Notes under the pieces: model-generated | Told to the model about the DNA's origin: nothing | What the model saw: the letters and a program-made list of their open reading frames with translations, nothing else | Databases searched by the model: none | Program-made: the position numbers and the translations under genes | Shown: positions 26,749-34,851 of the stretch, piece by piece | Position numbering within the stretch: the first letter of the stretch is position 1 | How the letters are laid out: each line of letters opens with the position of its first letter | Origin: Gemmatimonadota bacterium | GTDB lineage: Bacteria; Gemmatimonadota; Gemmatimonadetes; Gemmatimonadales; GWC2-71-9 | Direction: 5' to 3' | Assembly (NCBI GenBank): GCA_003221035.1 | Contig: QHUB01000031.1 | Location: forward strand, 1 to 47,607 | DNA: 47,607 bases

Positions 26749-27735
26749 ATGAACTTCCCGTACCCGGTCAAGCACGGCGTCCCCCTCTTCCTCGCCCCCA
26801 TGGCGGGGGTGTCGGAATCGCCCTTCCGGCAAATCTGTCGCCGGTTCGGGGCCGACGTCGTCGTGTCCGAGTTCATCTCGTCGGTCGGCATCTCACTCGG
26901 TATCGAGCGCGTGCTCGCCGAGATGCGGTTCGAGCCGGTCGAGCGCCCGATCGGCATCCAGATCTACGGCGCCGACGCCGAGATCATGGCGAAGGCAGCC
27001 GGCATGGTCACCGAGCTGTTCGAGCCCGACTTTGTGGACATCAACTTCGGCTGCCCGGTGAAGAAGGTCGTCCGCAACAACGGGGGGTCGGGTTGCCTCA
27101 AGGACATGGGCTTGGTGCAGGGCATCATCCGCGCGGTCCGCGCCGCCACGCACCTCCCCGTCACCGTGAAGATCCGGAGCGGCTGGGACGAAGCGCAGCG
27201 GGACCCGGTCGAGATCGCACTGCGCTGCCAGGACGCCGGCGCGCAGGCGCTGACGTTGCATCCGCGGACGCGGACGCAGATGTATCAGGGGTCAGCCAAC
27301 TGGGACGAGATCGCCGCCGTCGTGCAGGCGCTCACGATCCCGGTCATCGGCAACGGCGACATCAAGACGGCCGGCGATGTCCTCGCGATGTGGCAGCACA
27401 CGCACTGCGCCGGCATCATGGTCGCACGTGGCGCATTCGGGAATCCGTGGCTGTTTGCGCAGGCGCGTGACGTGCTCGACGGGCGCTCGCAGCGGCCCGA
27501 TCCCACACCGGAAGAACGGTTCGCCACGGCGCTCGATCATGCGCGCCTGGCGCTGCGGCTCCAGGGCGACACGCGCAAGACCGCGCTCGAATTCCGCAAG
27601 CACTTCGGCTGGTACACGAAGGGGCTGCGCGATGGCGCGGAGCTGCGCCAACGTCTTTTCGCGATCGAATCGATGGCCGAAGCCGAGCAGATCTTCGCCG
27701 GCTACCTCGGCCGACCAGCCCTGATCGCGGCGTGA
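26749..27735 (+). CDS. dusB: tRNA-dihydrouridine synthase DusB
   Basis: 328 residues. FMN TIM-barrel of the Dus family: PLFLAPMAGVSESPFRQICRRFGADVVVSEF, IQIYGADAEIM, DINFGCPVKKV, VTVKIRSGWDE, ALTLHPRTRTQMYQG, VIGNGDI and GIMVARGAFGNPWLF, then the helical tRNA-binding domain (FRKHFGWYTKGL). It reduces uridines in the tRNA D-loop using NADPH. The DusB assignment rather than DusA or DusC rests on the overall motif style. The stop overlaps the larB ATG by 1 base (TGATG). Confidence 0.93.
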   Translation: MNFPYPVKHGVPLFLAPMAGVSESPFRQICRRFGADVVVSEFISSVGISLGIERVLAEMRFEPVERPIGIQIYGADAEIMAKAAGMVTELFEPDFVDINFGCPVKKVVRNNGGSGCLKDMGLVQGIIRAVRAATHLPVTVKIRSGWDEAQRDPVEIALRCQDAGAQALTLHPRTRTQMYQGSANWDEIAAVVQALTIPVIGNGDIKTAGDVLAMWQHTHCAGIMVARGAFGNPWLFAQARDVLDGRSQRPDPTPEERFATALDHARLALRLQGDTRKTALEFRKHFGWYTKGLRDGAELRQRLFAIESMAEAEQIFAGYLGRPALIAA

Positions 27736-28397
27736 TGTTCGAGCAGCTGCCGTTCGCGACCGTCGATCACCTCCGGCCCATCACCCAGGGCCATCAGGAG
27801 GTGATTTTTTGTCCGGACAAGACCATCGGTCAGGTCGTGGCGATCGCGGAGCGACTGGTCGAGAAGAGCGGCAGCTTTCTCGTGACGCGCGCCGACCTCG
27901 GCCAGATGGCGGCGCTGGAAGCGCGGTTCCCGCGCGCCGAGGTCAATGCGCTCGGCCGGACCGTGTACTTGCCGCCTGATCCGGAGCCGGCGCCCACGGG
28001 GCGGGGCACGGTCCTCATCTGCACCGCGGGCACAAGCGACCTTCCGGTCGCGGAAGAAGCAGCGGTGACCGCGCGCGCGTTCAAGAACCGCGTCGAGCGT
28101 CTCACCGACGTCGGGGTGGCGGGCATCCACCGGGTCCTCGTGCAGACCGATGTGCTGCGCTCGGCGACCGTCATCATCGTCGTCGCCGGGATGGACGGCG
28201 CGCTGCCGAGTGTCGTCGGCGGGCTCGTGAAGGTGCCGGTCATCGCGGTGCCCACGAGCGTCGGATATGGCGCGTCGTTCGGCGGCCTCGCCGCGCTGCT
28301 CGCGATGCTCAACTCCTGTGCGTCGGGCGTCACCGTGGTCAACATCGACAACGGTTTCGGCGCGGCCGCCGCCGCGAGCCGCATCAACCATTCGTAG
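27735..28397 (+). CDS. larB: LarB-like nickel-pincer cofactor (pyridinium biscarboxylate) synthase
   Basis: 220 residues. The AIR-carboxylase-like fold of LarB: VDHLRPITQGHQEVIFCPDKT, VLICTAGTSDLPVAEEAAVTA, VTDVGVAGIHRVL-like (LTDVGVAGIHRV), VVAGMDGALPSVVGGL, VPTSVGYGASFGGLAALLAMLNSCASGVTVVNIDNGFGAAAAA. LarB carboxylates and hydrolyses nicotinate adenine dinucleotide to start the nickel-pincer cofactor of lactate racemase. The protein lacks about 30 N-terminal helical residues found in many LarBs, and no larC, larE or larA lies in the window. A GTG directly before the ATG is possible. It is coupled to dusB. Confidence 0.9.
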   Translation: MFEQLPFATVDHLRPITQGHQEVIFCPDKTIGQVVAIAERLVEKSGSFLVTRADLGQMAALEARFPRAEVNALGRTVYLPPDPEPAPTGRGTVLICTAGTSDLPVAEEAAVTARAFKNRVERLTDVGVAGIHRVLVQTDVLRSATVIIVVAGMDGALPSVVGGLVKVPVIAVPTSVGYGASFGGLAALLAMLNSCASGVTVVNIDNGFGAAAAASRINHS

Positions 28398-29898
28398 ACG
28401 CGCGCAGACACGGGCGCGGGTAGCGCTCGCACTGCAGCTCGGTGGACTCGCCGCGGTCGCCATCGGCGCCTGGCGCGGCGCCGGTTGTGGCGTGCTGGCG
28501 GCGGGCGGGGGCGTCGCGCTCGCCGTCGGCTGGACCATTCGCTGGCGGCCGGGCCGGCTGCGGCGGCGCGGCGCCTCGCCGCTGGCCTTGGGGGAAGTCC
28601 TCGATCTGCTGCGGCAGGCGTACGGCGCGACGGCCGCGTGGGCGGTCGGCGCCGTCGAGGGAGCACTCGAGTTGGTCGGGGGACAGGACACCGACGCCGA
28701 AACGCGGCGCCGTGGCGCAGCCCTGGTGCAACTCGCGTCGGTGGACGGCCGGCTCCACGTCGTCCACGATCCTGAGATGCTCTACATCGCCGTCGGTGAC
28801 TTTCCCTACGCCGCCGGGCTCGCCCTCGAAGGGAGCGCGCATCCCGAGGCGCTCGCCGATGCCATCGCCGGCGCCTTGCGCCGCTTCGTTGCCGGCATGC
28901 GCTTGGCGGAGGAGCAGAGCGCGATCCCGCGAGCACGCATCGTGGCGGGCCGTGTCTCGCGGTTAGTTGCGGGGGCCCTCACGCTCGAGGGCATGGCGCG
29001 CGCCGCCGTAGAGCTGGGCCAGCAGCTCACGCATCGCGGCGTCGCGCTCGTCATGGCAACCGGTGATCACGCGCAGATCGTCGCTGTCTCCGGCGCGGCG
29101 GACCGCCGCCTCGCCGGCGTCCAACTGTCGATCGATTCACCGGTCGCGCGCGCGATCGCCACCGGAATTCCGGTGGCCACGCGCGGCGCGGAAGACGTGT
29201 TCGGGCCCGGCGTCCCCGAGCGACGTCGGAGTGAGCGGGCCGGAACCGCCTACCCGCTGCTCGATGGCGCGATTGTGGTCGGCGCATTCGTCGTGCTGGG
29301 CCCGCCATTCGACGCCGACGCTCCCGCGCTCGACGATCTCAGCCCGCTGCTCAATGATCTCGGCCCACGGCTGGCGGCGGCACGGGCGGTGCACGACGCC
29401 GAGCGGCGGGCGGTGGTCGATCCGCTCACCGGACTGCGGAACCGCCGCGAATTCGAGCGCGTGCTCTCTGACGCGCGGAGTGGGAAGGATGGCGCGACGC
29501 TCATCTATGTCGATCTGGATCACTTCAAGAAGTTGAACGACACGCTCGGCCATCCCGCCGGCGACGCCGCGCTGAAACATGTGGCGCGGCTGCTCGAAGC
29601 CGCCGTCCGCACCGGCGATCTGGTGGCGCGGATCGGCGGTGAAGAATTCGCGGTGTGGCTCCCGCGCACGCCGTTGCGCGAAGGGATCGAGGTGGCCGAG
29701 CGCATACGTCGTACCGTTGCGGACAAGCCGCTGACCTGGAGCAGCTCCGTCTATCCGTTGACCACCTCGTGCGGCATTGCGTCGTACCCTGAGCTGGTTG
29801 GGAACGTGCTGAATCTTCAGGCCGCGGCCGATGCGGCGCTGTACCGCGCCAAGGAATTAGGCCGGAATCGAGTTGAAAAGGCGGGCCGGACCAACTAA
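28390..29898 (+). CDS. Membrane GGDEF protein, probable diguanylate cyclase
   Basis: About 500 residues. Two N-terminal membrane helices (VALALQLGGLAAVAIGAW, VLAAGGGVALAVGWTI), a middle GAF-like region (HRGVALVMATGDHAQIVAVSG...GIPVATRGAE) and a C-terminal GGDEF domain: DPLTGLRNRREFERVL, YVDLDHFKKLNDTLGHPAGD, and IGGEEFAVWLP. The inhibitory RxxD (RTGD) sits five residues before GGEEF, so product feedback looks intact. It should make c-di-GMP. The start is unclear: the frame has no ATG/GTG/TTG before the first helix. ATT 28390 (overlapping the larB stop) and CTG 28432 are candidates; GTG 28492 would lose helix 1. Confidence 0.85.
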   Translation: MRRRAQTRARVALALQLGGLAAVAIGAWRGAGCGVLAAGGGVALAVGWTIRWRPGRLRRRGASPLALGEVLDLLRQAYGATAAWAVGAVEGALELVGGQDTDAETRRRGAALVQLASVDGRLHVVHDPEMLYIAVGDFPYAAGLALEGSAHPEALADAIAGALRRFVAGMRLAEEQSAIPRARIVAGRVSRLVAGALTLEGMARAAVELGQQLTHRGVALVMATGDHAQIVAVSGAADRRLAGVQLSIDSPVARAIATGIPVATRGAEDVFGPGVPERRRSERAGTAYPLLDGAIVVGAFVVLGPPFDADAPALDDLSPLLNDLGPRLAAARAVHDAERRAVVDPLTGLRNRREFERVLSDARSGKDGATLIYVDLDHFKKLNDTLGHPAGDAALKHVARLLEAAVRTGDLVARIGGEEFAVWLPRTPLREGIEVAERIRRTVADKPLTWSSSVYPLTTSCGIASYPELVGNVLNLQAAADAALYRAKELGRNRVEKAGRTN

Positions 29899-29901
29899 CC
29901 T
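29873..29901 (+). promoter_or_regulatory. Candidate tmRNA promoter
   Basis: TTGAAA (29873-29878), exactly 17 bases, TAACCT (29896-29901), inside the last codons of the GGDEF gene. Transcription would begin about ten bases before the mature tmRNA 5' end, leaving a short leader for RNase P. Confidence 0.5.
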
Positions 29902-29918
29902 TCTCAGCCGCGAAGTTA

Positions 29919-30272
29919 GGGGGCGACAGGCTTCGACGGGTTTGGTGAGGGTACTGTTGCGTGCCCAGGTTCTCAGTCACCTGGTAAATCAACTGGGACT
30001 ATACACAAGCCAATTCTGAACTGGCTCTGGCTGCGTAAGCTTCGGCTTCACGCACCTGCGTGAGTGGCAGCCCGCCTGAGGCGGCGCTCACGTATCGCAA
30101 AGTCGGGCTGGTGGCACTTGGGGCCTCAACGGGTGCTGCGAGAGATTTCAGAGGCTTGTCACTGCCAGGGCTGACCAGGCGCCGAGGTGGTGAGACCACA
30201 AAGCCAGGTCTACGCACGTAGGAGCGGTATCGGAGTCATGCTCGGACCGGGGTTCGATTCCCCGCGCCTCCA
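29919..30272 (+). ncRNA. ssrA: Transfer-messenger RNA (tmRNA)
   Basis: The 5' end GGGGGCGACAGGCTTCGACGGG and the 3' end with GGTTCGATTCCCCGCGCCTCCA are diagnostic. GGGGGCG (29919-29925) pairs with CGCCTCC (30265-30271) to form the seven-pair acceptor stem with a G-U at position 3; A30272 is the discriminator and CCA is not encoded. The tag reading frame ends at TAA 30036-30038 and reads DYTQANSELALAA from 29997 (the resume codon may be the GAC at 29997). The LALAA end is a typical ClpXP-type degron. Internal pseudoknot regions fill 30040-30220. It rescues stalled ribosomes with SmpB. Confidence 0.97.
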
Positions 30273-30278
30273 TAAACC

Positions 30279-30311
30279 AAAAACGGGACACGCGCATCGT
30301 GTCCCGTTTTT
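30279..30311. terminator. Bidirectional intrinsic terminator after tmRNA
   Basis: A perfect 9-bp stem CGGGACACG / CGTGTCCCG with a five-base loop, flanked by AAAAA on the left and TTTTT on the right. It can stop tmRNA transcription rightwards and, by symmetry, the opposing gene (30332-31204) leftwards. It is the only classical intrinsic terminator seen in the window. Confidence 0.93.
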
Positions 30312-30331
30312 CATTCCCCGTACCGTGGCTG

Positions 30332-31204
30332 CTAGCGGTGTCTGCCGCCTAACGATGCGCTCGAGGGCACGATGAGTCGCGGCGCGATCGGGTATGCGAC
30401 ACCCTGAGAACGGGGCGCGACCGACGGAAGCATCGGCGCACCGTGGAACCCGAACAGCGCGCGGTTAACCAGCCCCATCCGGCCCGCTCCGACCGGGTAG
30501 AGCGGCGTGTAGAAGTACACCGTCGTGGGCGTTTCCTGAGCGGCGGCCTGTGCTTGCACCGGCTGCGGACTCGTGATCGAGACGCTCCCGCTGGAGACAC
30601 CGCAGAACGAATTCGTGAGCGTCGCATTCGAGCAGTCCACCGAATTCGTGGCGGGCGCGGCGGCGACTTCGGCGACCGGCGGCGCACGACGGACACAGCC
30701 GAGGCACACGTCCGGTTGGATGGGCTGGGTCCGTGCGATCACGGTCCCTTCCCGCGAATAGAGCGCGACCCCGTAGTCGTAGGGGCGGCCGTCAGTGACA
30801 CGATCGGCGATGTCGAGCAGCGCGGCGAGCGGATCGCCGGCCGTCGGCTGCAGGAGCAGGGCGTCGTAGTCCCAGTTCGATCCCGTGCGCAGGACGCTGA
30901 AGTCGAACGGCCAGCGCGAGCGCACGGCCACGAATGTCGCGGGATTGCCCTCCGCGACCGGCGACAAATCGAACGCCAGGGTCGTGTCTCCCGGCATCCC
31001 GGTGCCGTCGTCGGGGACGAGCGGGAAGAGCACGTCGATGCGGCCAATGGCGTCCACGTGCATGAGCAGGAGATGGCCCGGCTGGCGCATGGTGACGTAC
31101 AGCGTCGAATCGGTGCGCCAGAGACGTACGGCGGTTTGCGCCGGTGTGGGACTACTCGGTGTCTGAACCAGTAGGGCTGCGGTTATCGCGAGAACTGGGA
31201 GCAT
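30332..31204 (-). CDS. Secreted DUF4384-like protein
   Basis: 290 residues from the ATG at 31204, which has GGAGG just upstream (an ATG four codons earlier is less well placed). Signal peptide MLPVLAITAALLVQTPSS. Residues about 22-75 (VRLWRTDSTLYVTMRQPGHLLLMHVDAIGRIDVLFP) resemble the DUF4384 pattern of a protein that reports text or envelope properties; this is a likeness, not a sure match. The later part is low-complexity with four Cys (VCLGCVRR, VDCSNATLTNSFCG). Function unknown. Confidence 0.65.
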   Translation of the reverse strand: MLPVLAITAALLVQTPSSPTPAQTAVRLWRTDSTLYVTMRQPGHLLLMHVDAIGRIDVLFPLVPDDGTGMPGDTTLAFDLSPVAEGNPATFVAVRSRWPFDFSVLRTGSNWDYDALLLQPTAGDPLAALLDIADRVTDGRPYDYGVALYSREGTVIARTQPIQPDVCLGCVRRAPPVAEVAAAPATNSVDCSNATLTNSFCGVSSGSVSITSPQPVQAQAAAQETPTTVYFYTPLYPVGAGRMGLVNRALFGFHGAPMLPSVAPRSQGVAYPIAPRLIVPSSASLGGRHR

Positions 31205-31290
31205 TCGGACCTCCATCCCTAGCCTACAGCATTCCGGTTCCGGGGGGAAGGGGAATGCAAGCAACGGCATATCCCCGCGCACGGATCGCG

Positions 31291-31319
31291 TTTCCAGTTT
31301 GTCGTTTCCGCTCTATATT
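31291..31319 (+). promoter_or_regulatory. Candidate promoter of the YIP1-family gene
   Basis: TTTCCA (31291-31296), 17-base spacer, TATATT (31314-31319). Five of six -10 bases match the consensus. It lies 45 bases before the ATG at 31365, which has its own Shine-Dalgarno GGGAGG (31355-31360). Confidence 0.45.
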
Positions 31320-31364
31320 GGCGCCGCTTACGCAGTTCTGTTAACAACCTCTCAGGGAGGCGGA

Positions 31365-32075
31365 ATGGGCCAGGGGATCCAGCAGGCCCCGGTGAACCAG
31401 GGCAGCGGCAGCAGCGGGCTGCTCGATATCGTGAAGGTGCTGTACGAACCCGGCGCCGTATTCGAGCGTGTGGGCCAGCGGCCGCGGTTCCTCGTGCCGT
31501 TTCTCGTGATCTGCGCCGTGCAGGTCGTCCTCTACTTCCTCAACCTGCCGTTCATGAAAGCCGGGATGGCGGCGCAGTTTGCCTCGCGGCCGGCCGGCGG
31601 TCCTGATCCGTCCAAGTTCCTGTTCCTCGGCGCATTCTTTATTCCCGTCGGCATCGGAGTCGCGCTCCTGATCGGCGGTGGCTTGCTGTGGGTCCTGGTG
31701 TCGCTGTTAGGCGGCGAGGCGAAGTTCCGCACCCTGCTGAGCGTCTGTACGTACGCGTCGGTACCGGCTGTGATTCTGCTCGCCATCGTCGGGGCCGCCG
31801 TCCTGCAGATGAAGGGGGTCGGCCAGATCAGCTCGCCGCAGGACCTGCAGCCCGCTCTGGGGCTCGATCTGCTGGCGCCGGGCGCGACGGGATTCGCACT
31901 CTCGGCGCTCAAGGCGATCAATCCATTCGGCATCTGGGGTCTCGTACTGACGGCGATCGGCGTTTCGACGACGCATCGCCTGTCGAAACGCACGGGCTAC
32001 ATCATCGCGACGATTGCGTTCCTCATCGGCGTCTTGATTGCCGGCGGCTTCGCCAGCTTCGGCAACCGCGGCTGA
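31365..32075 (+). CDS. YIP1 family membrane protein
   Basis: 236 residues; the ATG at 31365 has GGGAGG five bases upstream. Polar, Gly/Ser-rich N-terminus, then LYEPGAVFERVGQRPRFLVPFLVICAVQ, the usual start of bacterial Yip1-domain proteins, followed by about five membrane helices (around 46-65, 88-118, 125-148, 170-195, 208-230) and a conserved FRTLLSVCTYASVPAV segment. Function in bacteria is unknown. Its stop TGA directly abuts the reverse-strand stop of the PPDK gene (TGATCA). Confidence 0.82.
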   Translation: MGQGIQQAPVNQGSGSSGLLDIVKVLYEPGAVFERVGQRPRFLVPFLVICAVQVVLYFLNLPFMKAGMAAQFASRPAGGPDPSKFLFLGAFFIPVGIGVALLIGGGLLWVLVSLLGGEAKFRTLLSVCTYASVPAVILLAIVGAAVLQMKGVGQISSPQDLQPALGLDLLAPGATGFALSALKAINPFGIWGLVLTAIGVSTTHRLSKRTGYIIATIAFLIGVLIAGGFASFGNRG

Positions 32076-34736
32076 TCAGACCGTCGCTTTCGTGCGACTG
32101 ACGACGCCCGCCTCCTCGAGGGCCGCCTGGGCCGCGGCGAGGCGGGCGATCGGCACCCGGAAGGGCGAGCACGACACGTAGTTCATTCCCACCCGGTGGC
32201 AAAACTTCACCGAGCTGGGCTCCCCGCCGTGCTCGCCGCAAATCCCGACCTTGAGATCATGTCGCGTCTTCCGGCCGAGCTTGACCGCCATCTCGATGAG
32301 CTTGCCGACGCCGGTCTGATCGAGCACCTGGAACGGATCATCGGGCAAAAGTCCATGCTCGACATAGAACGGCAAGAACCTGCCCGCATCATCCCGCGAT
32401 AAGCCGAACGTCGTCTGCGTGAGGTCGTTCGTTCCGAACGAGAAAAACTCCGCTTCATTGGCAATGTCGTCGGCCGTCACCGCGGCGCGCGGCAGCTCGA
32501 TCATCGTCCCGATGAGATAGGGCACCGCTCGACCCTCGCGATGGAACACCTCCTGCGCCACGCGCCGGATGATGGCGGTCTGATTCGTCAGCTCGCGCAC
32601 ATCGGCGATGAGCGGAACCATGATCTCGACCGTCACCTTCTTGCCGCGACTCGCGACGTGGCCCGCGGCCTCGAAAATCGCCTGTGCCTGCATCTCGGTG
32701 ATCTCGGGATACGTGATGCCCAGCCGGCAGCCCCGGTGCCCGAGCATCGGGTTGGCCTCTCGCAGCGACTCGATCAGCTTCTCGAGCTGCGGGGCCGGGA
32801 CCTTCGCGTGTTTGGCGAGCGCGCCGATCTCCTCGCGCGTGTGCGGCAGGAATTCGTGTAATGGCGGATCGAGCAACCGGATCGTGACCGGCAACCCGTC
32901 CATCACCTCGAAGATTCCTTCGAAATCCTTCCGCTGGATCGGCAGCAGCTTGGCCAGCGCCTTGCGCCGCCCCGCCTCGTCGGCAGCGACGATCATCTCC
33001 CGCATCAACGTGATGCGGTCGCCCTCGAAGAACATGTGTTCGGTCCGGCACAGCCCGATGCCCTCGGCGCCGAACTCGCGCGCGCGCCGGGCGTCGGCCG
33101 GAATGTCGGCATTCGCGCGCACGCGCATCCGCCGCCTCTTGTCCGCCCAGGCCATCAGCCGGCCGAATTCTTTCCCGACCTTCGGCGTGACCAGCTTGGC
33201 TTCGCCCAGGATCACACGGCCGGTCGTGCCGTCCACGGTGATCACCTGACCGCGTTTCACGGTTTTACCGTTGACGCGGAAGCGGCCGGCGGCGGGATCC
33301 ACGTCGAGGTCCTTGGCGCCGACGACGCACGTCTTGCCCATCCCGCGCGCGACGACCGCGGCGTGGCTCGTCATCCCGCCACGCGCGGTGAGGATCGCGC
33401 GCGCCGCCACGATGCCATGGAAGTCTTCGGGTGAGGTCTCGGGCCGCACCAGAATCACGTCGTGGCCCTTCTTCTTCAGCGTCTCGGCCTCATCGGCATC
33501 GAAGACGACTTCACCAGTCGCTGCGCCCGGTGACGCCGGCAGCCCCTTCGCCAGCACCGTGACGTTGGCCTTCGGATCCACCATCGGATGAAAGAGCTGA
33601 TCGAGATCCTGAGGCGGCACGCGCTGGATCGCTTCATCCTCAGTGATCAGCCCTTCATCCACCATCTCGACCGCGACGCGCACGGCCGCGATGCCCGTTC
33701 GCTGCGCGCGGCGCGTCTGCAGCATGTACATCTGGCCGTGCTCGAACGTGAATTCCACGTCCTGCACATCCTTGAAGTGCTTCTCGAGCTTCGTCGCGAG
33801 CTTGTCCAACTCCCGGTAAATCTTGACGAACTTGCCCTTCTTCATTTTCTCGATCGGCTCGGGCGTGCGCGCGCCGGAGACGACGTCTTCACCCTGCGCA
33901 TTCGTCAGCACGTCGCCGTTGAGCACGTTTTCGCCGGTGCTGCAGTCTCGCGTGAACGCGACGCCCGTCCCGCAATCCTCGCCCATGTTGCCGTAGACCA
34001 TCGTGACGATGTTGACGGCCGTACCCAGGCTGTGCGGGATGCCGTGCACTTGGCGATAATCGTTGGCGCGGCGCGTATTCCAGCTCTTGAACACGGCTTC
34101 GATCGCGCCCCAGAGCTGCTCTTGCGGATCGTCGGGGAAGGGCTGGCCGGTCTTTTTCTTGACGATCGTCTTGAAGTCGTGCACGAGGTCGTGCAGGTCC
34201 TCCGCGGGGAGGTCGATGTCGCGGTCGACCTTGCGGCGAGCCTTGGCCTTGTCGAGCTCCTCCTCGAACGGCTCCTTGCCGAGATCGAATACCACGTCAC
34301 CATACATCTGCACGAAACGCCGGTAGGAGTCGTACGCAAAACGCTCATTCTTCGAGCCGGCAATCAACCCCTCGACCGTCCTGTCGTTGAGGCCGAGGTT
34401 GAGAATCGTCTCCATCATGCCGGGCATCGACACGGCGGCCCCCGAGCGCACCGACACGAGCAACGGATTCTTCGGGTCCCCAAAACCCTTCTTGGTCACC
34501 CGCTCGAGATGCTTGAGGTGCCGGTCGACTTCCGCGCGCAGCGCCGGCGGGAACCGGCCTTCCTCGACGTAAGCGATGCAAAGTCTGGCGGAGATGGTGA
34601 AGCCGGGAGGGACGGGGAGGCCAAGGTTGGCCATTTCGGCCAGGCCGGCGCCCTTGCCACCCAGGATGTCGCGCATGGCAGCGGAACCGTCGGCGCGGCC
34701 GTTGCCGAAGAAATAGACGTGTCGTTCAACGCTCAT
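32076..34736 (-). CDS. ppdK: Pyruvate, phosphate dikinase
   Basis: 886 residues from the ATG at 34736. N-terminal ATP-grasp domain (YFFGNGRADGSAAMRDILGGKGAGLAEMANLGLPVPPGFTIS), swivelling phosphohistidine domain with GGMTSHAAVVARGMGKTCVVG (His about 458), and C-terminal PEP-binding barrel (AEGIGLCRTEHMF, GTNDLTQTTFGLSRDDAG, CGEHGGEPSSVKFCHRVGMNYVSCSPFRVPIARLAAAQ). All key regions are present at full family length. It interconverts pyruvate and PEP using ATP and phosphate, in glycolysis or gluconeogenesis. CATAAT lies 6 bases before the ATG and no Shine-Dalgarno is visible, so it may be leaderless. Single-gene unit. Confidence 0.97.
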   Translation of the reverse strand: MSVERHVYFFGNGRADGSAAMRDILGGKGAGLAEMANLGLPVPPGFTISARLCIAYVEEGRFPPALRAEVDRHLKHLERVTKKGFGDPKNPLLVSVRSGAAVSMPGMMETILNLGLNDRTVEGLIAGSKNERFAYDSYRRFVQMYGDVVFDLGKEPFEEELDKAKARRKVDRDIDLPAEDLHDLVHDFKTIVKKKTGQPFPDDPQEQLWGAIEAVFKSWNTRRANDYRQVHGIPHSLGTAVNIVTMVYGNMGEDCGTGVAFTRDCSTGENVLNGDVLTNAQGEDVVSGARTPEPIEKMKKGKFVKIYRELDKLATKLEKHFKDVQDVEFTFEHGQMYMLQTRRAQRTGIAAVRVAVEMVDEGLITEDEAIQRVPPQDLDQLFHPMVDPKANVTVLAKGLPASPGAATGEVVFDADEAETLKKKGHDVILVRPETSPEDFHGIVAARAILTARGGMTSHAAVVARGMGKTCVVGAKDLDVDPAAGRFRVNGKTVKRGQVITVDGTTGRVILGEAKLVTPKVGKEFGRLMAWADKRRRMRVRANADIPADARRAREFGAEGIGLCRTEHMFFEGDRITLMREMIVAADEAGRRKALAKLLPIQRKDFEGIFEVMDGLPVTIRLLDPPLHEFLPHTREEIGALAKHAKVPAPQLEKLIESLREANPMLGHRGCRLGITYPEITEMQAQAIFEAAGHVASRGKKVTVEIMVPLIADVRELTNQTAIIRRVAQEVFHREGRAVPYLIGTMIELPRAAVTADDIANEAEFFSFGTNDLTQTTFGLSRDDAGRFLPFYVEHGLLPDDPFQVLDQTGVGKLIEMAVKLGRKTRHDLKVGICGEHGGEPSSVKFCHRVGMNYVSCSPFRVPIARLAAAQAALEEAGVVSRTKATV

Positions 34737-34851
34737 AGCGCGATTATGGCGGCCTGACGGACACTTCGGTAGGGGGCAGCGCCAGCACACTCCGTTTGGC
34801 CTCATCACAAAGTCCAATAGGCGCCAATGGCATCCAGGCTAAGCTCACGGG

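Noticed and set aside
33588-34757. 389-residue plus-strand frame inside PPDK
   Set aside because: Shadow of the PPDK gene; no recognisable motif.
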